In this document: piece after piece, positions 1 to 6,857 of the stretch
Layout of the letters: each line of letters opens with the position of its first letter
Numbering within the stretch: position 1 is the first letter of the stretch
NCBI GenBank assembly: GCA_031403155.1
Contig: JANNSX010000487.1
Location: 1 to 9,193, forward strand
Direction: 5' to 3'
Source of the DNA: JANNSX01 sp031403155
GTDB taxonomy: Bacteria > Pseudomonadota > Alphaproteobacteria > Rhizobiales > Hyphomicrobiaceae
Length of the DNA: 9,193 nucleotides
Made by a program: the position numbers and the translations under genes
The notes under the pieces: generated by a model
Seen by the model: the letters and a program-made list of their open reading frames with translations, nothing else
Database searches by the model: none
What the model was told of the DNA's origin: nothing

Positions 1-11
1 GTCGAAAAGAG

Positions 12-39
12 CGGGCGACCGCCGGTCGCCCCTACGATT
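12..39. repeat. Dispersed palindromic (REP-like) repeat, copy 1
   Basis: The core GGGCGACC-GCC-GGTCGCCC (13-31) is a perfect 8-bp inverted repeat with a 3-nt centre, followed by CTACGATT. All 28 bases recur exactly at 6830-6857, and a shorter relative lies at 6767-6788. The copy sits about 20 bp beyond the ilvN stop, the usual intergenic location of REP elements, and could form a strong hairpin in the ilvN transcript. No T-run follows on either strand, so it is not a classical intrinsic terminator. Confidence 0.85.
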
Positions 40-61
40 CGCTTCACGGCCCTCGCGTGCC

Positions 62-610
62 CTACATCGGCTCCGCGCCACGCGCGATCGCCGCGATGCC
101 GGTGCGGGAAACCTCCAACAGGCCGACATTCATCATCAGGCGGACGAAACGCTCGATCTCCTTGACCTCGCCCGTCAGCTCAAAAACAAAAGAGTTGAGC
201 GAGGCATCGATGGTGCGGGCGCCGAAGGCTTCCGCGAGTCGCAGCGCCTCGACGCGCTTCTCACCCGTGCCGACCACTTTGACGAGGGCGAGCTCGCGCT
301 CGATGGCATCGCCCTTCACCGTCAGGTCGACGACGCGATGCACCGGCACCATGCGCTCGAGCTGATGTTTGATTTGCTCGATCACCTGCGGCGTGCCTTG
401 CGTGACGATGGTGAAGCGCGAGAGATGCTTCTCGTGCTCTGTCTCCGAGACCGTCAGGCTGTCGACGTTGTAGCCGCGCCCGGAGAACAGCCCGGCGATG
501 CGCGAGAGCACGCCCGGCTCGTTGTCGACCAGGATCGAGAGCGTGTGGGTCTCGACCTTTTCCTTGATGGTCTGGGCCGGGTAGTGGGTCTGGGTCGAAT
601 GCACGGTCAT
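62..610 (-). CDS. ilvN: Acetolactate synthase, small (regulatory) subunit
   Basis: The 182-residue product is the regulatory subunit of acetohydroxyacid synthase, which binds the catalytic IlvB subunit, stimulates it and mediates valine feedback inhibition in the cytoplasm. An N-terminal ACT domain spans about residues 22-97, with the typical block HTLSILVDNEPGVLSR (22-37) and LFSGRGYNVDSLTVSET just after it. The second, IlvN-type domain fills about 98-175 (FVFELTGEVKEIERFV near 141-156). Length is close to that expected for alphaproteobacterial IlvN/IlvH. The ATG at 610 gives an N-terminus consistent with the family, although the ribosome-binding site is weak (GAG about 10 nt upstream). Unusually, the gene is separated from ilvB by about 690 bp of repeat-rich DNA, so translational coupling to ilvB is unlikely. 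A weak -10-like TATAGA at 653-648 (minus strand) could serve an own promoter, but no good -35 box accompanies it. The identification is firm. Confidence 0.97.
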   Translation of the reverse strand: MTVHSTQTHYPAQTIKEKVETHTLSILVDNEPGVLSRIAGLFSGRGYNVDSLTVSETEHEKHLSRFTIVTQGTPQVIEQIKHQLERMVPVHRVVDLTVKGDAIERELALVKVVGTGEKRVEALRLAEAFGARTIDASLNSFVFELTGEVKEIERFVRLMMNVGLLEVSRTGIAAIARGAEPM

Positions 611-751
611 GGGTGGCTCGATTCGTCGGTTCGGGTATCAGGCGGTGTCTATAGCCTATTGGGCGGGGGATGGGGAGCGGAGATCGGGGAGGGTCAGCGA
701 ACCGGTTGCACGACATCAGCGGCTCGACCGCTGTGTTGTTCTCCAGGAGTT

Positions 752-850
752 GCGCCTGTTGGCGAGGAATGCCGCAAAATCGAAGGGCCTTGCTGGACCG
801 CTCGCCTCACCTACATCCAAGGCATTGCGCAAGGCACGGAGCTTCGCATC
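752..850 (-). pseudogene. Probable ParD-type antitoxin, C-terminal remnant
   Basis: On the minus strand the translation DAKLRALRNALDVGEASG followed by PARPFDFAAFLANRR closely resembles the C-terminal toxin-binding tail of ParD/CopG-type antitoxins. That tail usually reads like 'L-x-ALR-x-AL-x-x-GE-x-SG-x-x-x-PFD-x-x-x-FL-x-x-x-R'. The same frame is open from an ATG at 934 and stops at 716, giving 72 residues. The first 28 residues do not look like the ribbon-helix-helix DNA-binding half that a complete protein of about 80-95 residues would have. No ParE-like toxin follows downstream on the minus strand before ilvN. I therefore read it as a decayed fragment of a toxin-antitoxin locus. The assignment rests on motif recall alone, and a chance resemblance cannot be excluded. 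Confidence 0.45.
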
Positions 851-1010
851 TGGCCCCTCAGCGGGTACCAAGGGACGCTGGAAGAGAGATGGAGCATCGG
901 GCATAGCAATTGCCAATCCTTCCCATTTCCGCAAAGCAGACGGTTGCCCCGATCAAGACGGCGCGCCCGAACTTCAAACGACGTGCAAGCTCGAAACACC
1001 CACCCGGCCA

Positions 1011-1040
1011 CCGTCATTCCCGCGAAGGCGGGAACCCAGA
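1011..1040. repeat. Dispersed palindrome of the GTCATTCCCGC family
   Basis: The sequence GTCATTCCCGC-GAAG-GCGGGAACCCAG contains a perfect 7-bp inverted repeat, TTCCCGC (1017-1023) and GCGGGAA (1028-1034), with a 4-nt loop. In the possible reading frames it gives the peptide signatures VIPAKAGTQ, SFPRRREP and HSREGGNP. I recall these as hallmarks of a very widespread intergenic repeat in proteobacterial genomes. Only one copy is in this window. Confidence 0.75.
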
Positions 1041-1145
1041 CAAGGTTGCGAAAATCGAGGTGATTGTACCTCGGACAGCAATCTGCCAAGCGTCGAACTT
1101 CAGCGCATGATACCGCAACCTCACGCCCAGACCGACATGGCTAGG

Positions 1146-1163
1146 CGGCCGCCTTCGCGGCCG
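1146..1163. repeat. GC-rich hairpin beside the tandem repeat
   Basis: CGGCCGC (1146-1152) and GCGGCCG (1157-1163) are perfect reverse complements around the loop CTTC. The left arm lies in the palindrome GGCGGCCGCC (1144-1153). It lies about 140 bp downstream of ilvB in the minus-strand transcript and could stall or protect that mRNA. It lacks a following T-run on either strand, so I do not call it a terminator. Confidence 0.5.
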
Positions 1164-1276
1164 TGACGGAGATGGGGACGAGATCGCGTCGAAACTACAC
1201 GCCATGACGCGGCCGTGACGGAGATGGGGGCGAGATCGCGTCGAAACCACGCGCCATGACGCAGGCCGTGACGGGG
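1156..1276. repeat. 52-bp tandem repeat, about 2.3 units
   Basis: Unit 1 (1156-1207) and unit 2 (1208-1260) begin CGCGGCCGTGACGGAGATGG, share GAGATCGCGTCGAAAC, and end in CGCCATGA. They differ at a handful of positions (for example GGGGACG against GGGGGCG, and CTACACG against CCACGCG), and unit 2 carries one extra base. A third, truncated unit (GGCCGTGACGGGGAG) starts near 1261. The array ends about 24 bp beyond the ilvB stop codon. It looks like a minisatellite-type (VNTR) array; no spacers separate the units. Confidence 0.85.
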
Positions 1277-1299
1277 AGAGGTGGTCGCCCTCCGCCCCC

Positions 1300-3066
<1,767 letters not shown>

Positions 3067-3100
3067 AGTCCTGCTCCATTCGGCACAATTAGCACGCACG

Positions 3101-3140
3101 CGGGCCGAGGCCCGTCCATGCGAAGCATGGCTCCGCCATG
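3101..3140. repeat. Cluster of overlapping palindromes in the ilvB leader
   Basis: Three inverted repeats are packed together: CGGGCC-GA-GGCCCG (3101-3114), CCATGC-GAA-GCATGG (3117-3131) and CATGGC-TCC-GCCATG (3126-3140). The second and third share the block GCATGGC, so in RNA they would exclude each other. They lie 35-75 nt upstream of the ilvB start codon. The cluster may be a regulatory RNA structure, or equally a copy of a dispersed palindromic repeat: peptides encoded by this type of sequence (such as FAWTGLGPRAC) are familiar to me from short spurious annotations in alphaproteobacteria. Confidence 0.6.
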
Positions 3141-3167
3141 ACCGCCGGGTGTTCATCCTCAGGGACT

Positions 3168-3195
3168 GCCTTGCTGCGTTGCGGCGCAGCAAGGC
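3168..3195 (-). promoter_or_regulatory. Perfect 11-bp hairpin in the ilvB 5' leader
   Basis: On the minus strand GCCTTGCTGCG and CGCAGCAAGGC are exact reverse complements around the loop CCGCAA. It begins about 130 nt upstream of the ilvB ATG and, if the promoter proposed at 3201-3229 is right, almost at the transcript's 5' end. No T-run follows, so it is not a classical intrinsic terminator. A role in mRNA stability, attenuation or protein binding is possible but unproven. Confidence 0.5.
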
Positions 3196-3200
3196 CGTCG

Positions 3201-3229
3201 AACCTAATGATATCCTAAACGGAGGTCAA
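3201..3229 (-). promoter_or_regulatory. Candidate sigma-70-like promoter for ilvB
   Basis: On the minus strand TTGACC (3229-3224) matches the -35 consensus at five of six positions. It is followed after 17 bp by TAGGTT (3206-3201), a poor -10. A better -10-like TATCAT lies at 3212-3207 but only 11 bp from that -35. The area is AT-richer than its surroundings and lies between the stop of the upstream exported-protein gene (3315) and the ilvB leader hairpins, which is where a promoter would be expected. The assignment is tentative. Confidence 0.35.
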
Positions 3230-3314
3230 TGCCGAAGCGTAAAGAATCGAAACGAATGACGGCTTTTCCGTATCGTTTATTGCTTGAAACGGATCGCAGT
3301 AGTAATTTTATAAC

Positions 3315-3719
3315 TTACTCGCATGGCCCACTGATGACCTCGAGCCCCTTGCCGTTCTTCTGCCGATTGACGAAATCAGTCTTGCCATCGACCATGATCC
3401 AGACCCCCTCCCCGCCACTCGTTCCGCCCCAGGCGATCGAGGTTCTCGGGATCAACTGCCCATCGCTCGTCTTCTCGACCGGCAACTTGCCATCCTCGCA
3501 CAGCGCATCCCGGCAGAGGCGGATCTTCATGTCCGACCGGTCGAAGGTCATCTTGAAGGTGAAGCAGTCGGAAGCGGCGGAATCGTAGTGAAAACAGGTC
3601 TTTTCATCGCAGACGACCGCGGCCCGGCACTGGCAGGAGACGGTTTCGGCGGCGGCCGCGGGAAGCCCGCAAACAACGGCAATGACCGCCAGCAATGGCC
3701 TGACGCAGAACGACAACAT
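3315..3719 (-). CDS. Small exported cysteine-rich protein, unknown function
   Basis: I do not recognise a family. From ATG 3719 the product has 134 residues. AGGGG lies 6 nt upstream, so this start is preferred over an in-frame ATG at 3791 that would add 24 residues before the signal. The N-terminus MLSFCVRPLLAVIAVVCGLP followed by AAAAETVS is a textbook Sec signal peptide, with likely cleavage near AAA|ETV. No lipobox cysteine follows, so a soluble periplasmic or secreted protein is expected. The mature part of about 110 residues has eight cysteines (SCQC, VVC, KTC, SDC, RLC, ALC and the penultimate residue GPC), an even number that suggests several disulfides. A GGTSGGEGVWIMVDGKTDFV stretch looks like beta structure. 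It lies about 100 bp downstream of miaA on the same strand and 248 bp upstream of ilvB, in a spot where I would expect miaA and ilvB to be neighbours. Confidence 0.75.
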   Translation of the reverse strand: MLSFCVRPLLAVIAVVCGLPAAAAETVSCQCRAAVVCDEKTCFHYDSAASDCFTFKMTFDRSDMKIRLCRDALCEDGKLPVEKTSDGQLIPRTSIAWGGTSGGEGVWIMVDGKTDFVNRQKNGKGLEVISGPCE

Positions 3720-3818
3720 CGATGCCCCTCGATTGGTGTCAGCGCCGCCTGTCTGGCACTCCCGGAACGGCCTGACAATCGATATGCTCAATGAGGTTGA
3801 ATGCTGGACGGCGGCGGC

Positions 3819-4748
3819 TTACCCGCCCGCCAAAAGGCGCCGGGCAAGCATGGCCGGCACGGCCTCCCCCGGATCGGCGAGCGTCCAATCGCCCATCTGC
3901 CCCCTGATCCAGGTCGCCTGCCGCTTGGCGTAGCGCCGGGTCGAGTGGATGATCGCCGCCTCGGTGTCCGCGAGGGGGGATTGGCCCGTCAGGAAGGCGC
4001 CGATCTCGGCCACGCCGATCGCCTTCATGACGGGAAGCTCGGCGGGAAGCCCGAGCGCGACGAGGGATTTCACCTCCTCAGTCCCGCCCTCGCCGAGCAT
4101 CTGCCGGGCCCGCCGCGCGATCCGCTCGGTGAGCCAGGCGCGATCCGGCACGAGTGCAATGCGCAGGGCCTGGGACAGCGCGGGATGTGCGGGGCCGCGG
4201 GTCTCGGCATGCAGCGCGGCGAGCGGCCGCCCTGTCGCCTCGAAAACTTCGAGCGCCCGCACGATGCGTTGCGGATCGGTTGGACTTAACCGCGAAGCTG
4301 TTATCGGATCGCGCAACCTCAGCATCTCGTGGAGCTCCGCCGGCGCATGCCCGGTCACCGCGCCGCGCCAGCGCGCTCGGACCTCGGCGGGAATCTCCGG
4401 TACCGGCGCAAGTCCTTGCTGCAGTGCCTTGAAGTAGAGCCCCGTCCCGCCAATGACGATCGCAGGGCGACCGGCAGCCAAGGCATCGCCAATCTCCCGC
4501 GTCGCCGCTACCAGCCATTGGCCGGACGAATAGGCGGTCGCGCCCGGCACTGTCCCAAATAGCCGGTGTGGCGCGCGCGCCTCCTCTTCCGCCGTTGGCC
4601 GCGCCGTCAGGACGAGCAGCTCGCGATAGACTTGCATGGAGTCTGCATTGACGATGATCCCGCCCAGACGCTCGGCCAGTGCCAAGGCGAGCGCCGACTT
4701 GCCGCTCGCGGTCGGCCCTGCGATAAGAACGATCCGGGGCTCGGTCAT
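3819..4748 (-). CDS. miaA: tRNA dimethylallyltransferase
   Basis: The 309-residue enzyme transfers a dimethylallyl group from dimethylallyl diphosphate to N6 of adenosine 37, next to the anticodon of tRNAs reading codons that begin with U. This is the first step toward ms2i6A. Visible motifs in order: the P-loop GPTASGKS (11-18); NADSMQVYREL (34-44), the substrate-contacting DSMQVY block; GGTGLYFKALQQGL (100-113); the tRNA-contacting DPQRIVRALEVFEATGRP (158-175); MKAIGVAEI (241-249), the family's usual M-x-AIGY-x-E region with V in place of Y; and TRRYAKRQATW (270-280), typical of the C-terminal end. Length is normal. ATG 4748 is preceded by AGGA at a suitable distance. It is divergent from serB across 121 bp and heads the minus-strand run toward ilvB and ilvN, an order I recall from alphaproteobacteria. 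The identification is firm. Confidence 0.97.
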   Translation of the reverse strand: MTEPRIVLIAGPTASGKSALALALAERLGGIIVNADSMQVYRELLVLTARPTAEEEARAPHRLFGTVPGATAYSSGQWLVAATREIGDALAAGRPAIVIGGTGLYFKALQQGLAPVPEIPAEVRARWRGAVTGHAPAELHEMLRLRDPITASRLSPTDPQRIVRALEVFEATGRPLAALHAETRGPAHPALSQALRIALVPDRAWLTERIARRARQMLGEGGTEEVKSLVALGLPAELPVMKAIGVAEIGAFLTGQSPLADTEAAIIHSTRRYAKRQATWIRGQMGDWTLADPGEAVPAMLARRLLAGG

Positions 4749-4801
4749 GGCACTTCCTAGGCCGGCGAGCCTCCGGTTTACAACTCCGAGGCACGAACAT
4801 C

Positions 4802-4870
4802 ATGACCGCGCGCCCCCTTTCCGCTCGCGCGATGCGCTCGAGGCCCGGGCCTAAGCGAGTCGTCGGCTGA
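4802..4870 (+). CDS. Possible 22-codon upstream ORF coupled to serB
   Basis: An ATG at 4802, with GAGG 10 nt before it, opens a 22-codon frame encoding MTARPLSARAMRSRPGPKRV and two more residues (V, G). Its TGA at 4868-4870 overlaps the serB ATG as TGATG, an arrangement typical of translational coupling. serB itself has no obvious Shine-Dalgarno sequence (CGAGTCGTCGGCTG precedes its ATG), and an in-frame TAA at 4852-4854 rules out a longer serB start. The peptide is Arg/Pro-rich and resembles nothing I know; it may matter only for delivering ribosomes to serB. Such a short frame in GC-rich DNA can also arise by chance. Confidence 0.35.
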   Translation: MTARPLSARAMRSRPGPKRVVG

Positions 4871-5772
4871 TGCCGGCCGCTCCGCTCGTTGCCGTCCTGA
4901 TCGCCCCGCCGGGGAGCGCCGCGCTTTCGACCGGATTGGTTGCCGAGGCGCGCAGCAAGCTTGCGAACGCGGGGCCGAGCCGGTGGCTTCATCCCGAGGA
5001 AGCTGCCGAAGTCGCCTTCACCGCCAGCCTCGCGGGAAAGCGCGCCATCCTGGCTGAAGTCCATAGATCGCTCGCGCCCCACTCGATCGACGCGGCCATC
5101 GTTCCCGCTGCCAACCGCCGGAAAAAGCTGCTCGTCGCCGACATGGATTCGACCCTCATCGCGCAGGAGTGCATCGACGAGTTGGCCGACATCATGGGCC
5201 TTCGGAAGGAAATCTCCGCCATCACCGAGCGCAGTATGAATGGCGAGATCGACTTCGTGCAGTCGCTGAGCCAGCGTGTCGGCTTGCTCGAGGGGCTGCC
5301 CGAGACAGCGCTCCACGAGGTCGCGCAAACGCGGATCACCCTCAATCCCGGCGCCAAGACGCTCGCCGCCACCATGCGCAAGCACGGCGCCCTGACCGCC
5401 ATCGTCTCGGGCGGCTTCACCATGTTCACCGGCCATGTGCGCCAGCTCGCGGGCTTCGACCGGGATTTCAGCAACCGCCTCGAGGTGGTCGAGGGCCGCC
5501 TCACCGGCCGGCTCGTCCCGCCCATACTCGATAGCGCGGACAAGGCGCGGCGGCTCGCCGCCCTCGCCGCCGAACGCGGCCTCGATCCGGCCGAGACCAT
5601 GGCCGTCGGCGACGGATCAAACGATGCCGATATGATTCGTGCCGCCGGCCTCGGTGTCGCTTTCCGGGCCAAGGCCGTGCTCCGGCACGTGGCCGATGCA
5701 GAGGTCACGCATGGCGATCTGACGGCGCTGCTGTATTTGCAGGGCTATCACGCCGGGGAGTTCGTGGCATAG
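4870..5772 (+). CDS. serB: Phosphoserine phosphatase
   Basis: The 300-residue HAD-superfamily phosphatase hydrolyses O-phospho-L-serine to L-serine, the last step of the phosphorylated serine pathway. HAD motif I is DMDST (91-95), with D91 the expected nucleophile and D93 the acid/base. It is followed by IAQECIDELAD, where the glutamate is typical of SerB substrate binding. Motif II is SGG (180-182) in AIVSGGFTMF. The motif III lysine is K225 in DSADKARRLA. Motif IV is GDGSND (247-252). Residues 1-85 form an N-terminal domain comparable to the ACT-like region of other SerB proteins, and overall length is slightly below the 322 residues of E. coli SerB. The gene is divergent from miaA. Translation may depend on an overlapping upstream ORF, since no clear ribosome-binding site precedes ATG 4870. 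Its TAG stop is the first three bases of a repeat-like element (5770-5874). The identification is firm. Confidence 0.96.
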   Translation: MPAAPLVAVLIAPPGSAALSTGLVAEARSKLANAGPSRWLHPEEAAEVAFTASLAGKRAILAEVHRSLAPHSIDAAIVPAANRRKKLLVADMDSTLIAQECIDELADIMGLRKEISAITERSMNGEIDFVQSLSQRVGLLEGLPETALHEVAQTRITLNPGAKTLAATMRKHGALTAIVSGGFTMFTGHVRQLAGFDRDFSNRLEVVEGRLTGRLVPPILDSADKARRLAALAAERGLDPAETMAVGDGSNDADMIRAAGLGVAFRAKAVLRHVADAEVTHGDLTALLYLQGYHAGEFVA

Positions 5773-5874
5773 AGCATGCTGCGATTAAGTGGTCCCCGGT
5801 TAATCGCCAAAGCATACGACCAATCAAGAACCTAGAGCGGGCTGGTGCTTCCGACGGACCCCGGCCCGCTCTAG
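5770..5874. repeat. Bipartite palindromic element after serB
   Basis: The segment is bounded by TAGAGC (5770-5775) and GCTCTA (5868-5873) and has two stem-loops. The first pairs ATGCT plus GCGATTAA (5776-5788) with TTAATCGC plus AGCAT (5800-5807 and 5811-5815, with a 3-nt bulge). The second pairs CTAGAGCGGGCTGG (5832-5845) with CCGGCCCGCTCTAG (5861-5874), a 14-bp stem with one G-U pair and a 15-nt loop. The internal wording (AGCATG, AAGTGG, CCGGTT, then TAGAGCGGG) matches a repeat that I recall as abundant between genes in Rhizobiales. No T-run follows. The element would end the serB message in strong structure. Confidence 0.7.
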
Positions 5875-5951
5875 ATCGGCACCGGTAAGACTGACAGCGC
5901 CACTTTTTTGTGTCATCTATCGGTCTTCAGCTGAACCATCGCGAGGGCATG

Positions 5952-6713
5952 ATGGGGTCCGCCATCGAAGAACCGGCCGAACGGCCCGAGCGGACGGAGC
6001 GCCGCAAGGTTGCGGCCGCCTGGGCCGTGCATGCCTTTACCGGGGCGGGCATCGTCTTCGGCATGCTGGCGCTGATCGCCATGCTTCGGGGCGACGAACT
6101 CAAGGCGTTTCTCTGGCTTGGCGTCGCCCTATTCATCGATGGCATCGACGGCACGCTCGCGCGCCGCTTCCGGGTGCGCGAGTTCACGCCCAACTTCGAC
6201 GGTGCGACGCTCGACAACGTAACCGATTTCGTCACCTATTCCTTCATTCCGGCCCTTATGATCTACTGGTTCCAGATGGTACCGTCTTTCTGGGCGATCC
6301 CGGCGGCCTGCGCGGTGGCAGCGACCTCGCTCTACTGCTACGCCAATGTCGGCATGAAGACGAACGACTATTTCTTCGAGGGCTTTCCCGCCGTCTGGAA
6401 CATCGTCGTTCTCTATCTCTACATCCTGCGCTCGCCGGATTGGATCAATCTGGCGGTCGTGGCGCTCTGCTGTTTCCTGACCTTCGTGCCGTGGAAATAC
6501 GTGCATCCGCTGCGCGTTGTTTTCCTGCGCCCGCTGACGCTCATCATGACGGTGATCTGGAGCGTCACCACTGTCGGCCTCGTCTTCATCGCCGAGCGCG
6601 CGGCGCATCCGATGGTGAGCGAGCCGCTGGTCTTCTGGCTGTGGGTGCTGGCCAGCCTCTATTTCGCGACCATCAGCGCCTGGCGCTCGATCGACGAGGC
6701 GCGGGAGGATTAG
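5952..6713 (+). CDS. pcs: Phosphatidylcholine synthase
   Basis: This integral inner-membrane CDP-alcohol phosphatidyltransferase condenses CDP-diacylglycerol with choline to give phosphatidylcholine and CMP, the one-step bacterial route. From ATG 5952 it has 253 residues. GAGG lies about 5 nt upstream of that ATG; another ATG directly precedes it at 5949, and a GTG at 5910 would add 14 residues. The catalytic motif reads DG-TL-AR, twelve residues, then G-ATL-D-NVT-D (D66, G67, A70, R71, G84, D88, D92). The 12-residue gap is the hallmark of Pcs, as opposed to the usual 8 of phosphatidylglycerol or phosphatidylserine synthases. Hydrophobic segments follow throughout (for example FIPALMIYWF, NIVVLYLYIL, LAVVALCCFL, LVFWLWVLASLYFA). 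The N-terminus is short, charged and cytoplasmic-looking. The gene follows serB after 179 bp containing a palindromic element and faces anmK tail to tail. Confidence 0.93.
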   Translation: MGSAIEEPAERPERTERRKVAAAWAVHAFTGAGIVFGMLALIAMLRGDELKAFLWLGVALFIDGIDGTLARRFRVREFTPNFDGATLDNVTDFVTYSFIPALMIYWFQMVPSFWAIPAACAVAATSLYCYANVGMKTNDYFFEGFPAVWNIVVLYLYILRSPDWINLAVVALCCFLTFVPWKYVHPLRVVFLRPLTLIMTVIWSVTTVGLVFIAERAAHPMVSEPLVFWLWVLASLYFATISAWRSIDEARED

Positions 6714-6766
6714 GGGCTGAGGCCTCGAACGCCATGCGGCCGGTTCTGACGGTCGCGAGGCGGTTT

Positions 6767-6857
6767 GTAGGGGCGACCGCCGGTCGCCTGCTCTGCTCGG
6801 CAACCACCACCCTAGCGCGTGTGGATAGTCGGGCGACCGCCGGTCGCCCCTACGATT
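6767..6857. repeat. Paired REP-like palindromes between pcs and anmK (copies 2 and 3)
   Basis: Copy 2 (6767-6788, GTAGGGGCGACC-GCC-GGTCGCC) and copy 3 (6830-6857) carry the same core as the element at 12-39. Copy 3 is identical to that element over 28 bp. The outer arms GTAGGGGCGACC (6767-6778) and GGTCGCCCCTAC (6842-6853) form a perfect 12-bp inverted repeat around about 63 bp, while each copy can also fold on its own. This resembles a BIME (paired REP unit). The CTA at 6850-6852 inside copy 3 is the anmK stop codon read on the minus strand. The pair lies between two convergent genes and could limit read-through or exonuclease decay of both messages. Confidence 0.85.

Larger units (their letters stand above)
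611..1299. other. Repeat-rich spacer separating ilvB from ilvN
   Basis: This 689-bp stretch holds no intact gene that I recognise. From left to right it contains: a weak -10-like site for ilvN (648-653); a minus-strand segment resembling the C-terminus of a ParD antitoxin (752-850); a dispersed palindrome of the GTCATTCCCGC type (1013-1038); a small hairpin CGAGGT-6 nt-ACCTCG (1056-1073); a GC hairpin CGGCCGC-CTTC-GCGGCCG (1146-1163); and 2.3 copies of a 52-bp tandem repeat (1156-1276). Several open frames cross it on both strands, but they run through the repeats and show no family resemblance other than the ParD-like piece. It looks like accumulated mobile or repeat debris inserted within an ancestral ilvBN operon. 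Confidence 0.75.

Noticed and set aside
338..1166. Long plus-strand frames across ilvN and the spacer (338-1063 and 609-1166).
   Set aside because: They run antisense to ilvN and through the dispersed repeat, carrying its VIPAKAGTQ/SFPRRREP signatures, which marks them as non-genic.
1156..1276. CRISPR array.
   Set aside because: The units abut directly with no unique spacers and number only about 2.3; this is a tandem repeat.
3089..3139. A 16-codon minus-strand frame (MAEPCFAWTGLGPRAC) in the ilvB leader as an attenuation leader peptide.
   Set aside because: It has a single leucine and no isoleucine or valine, and no terminator follows. Its peptide looks like the product of a dispersed palindrome rather than a regulatory leader.
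3067..3192. N-terminal extension of IlvB from TTG 3192 or ATG 3156.
   Set aside because: The extra residues are arginine-rich, run through hairpins and are unlike the family; ATG 3066 has a good ribosome-binding site and family-like N-terminus.
4078..5436. A 452-codon minus-strand frame spanning miaA and serB.
   Set aside because: It overlaps two firmly identified genes in other frames, and its translation is arginine-rich and domain-free.
5876..5909. Intrinsic terminator for serB ending in the T-run at 5904-5909.
   Set aside because: The T-run is not directly preceded by a stable GC stem; the strong palindrome ends about 30 bp earlier.
5910..5951. GTG 5910 as the start of pcs.
   Set aside because: No ribosome-binding site precedes it (a T-run does), while the tandem ATGs at 5949/5952 follow GAGGG.
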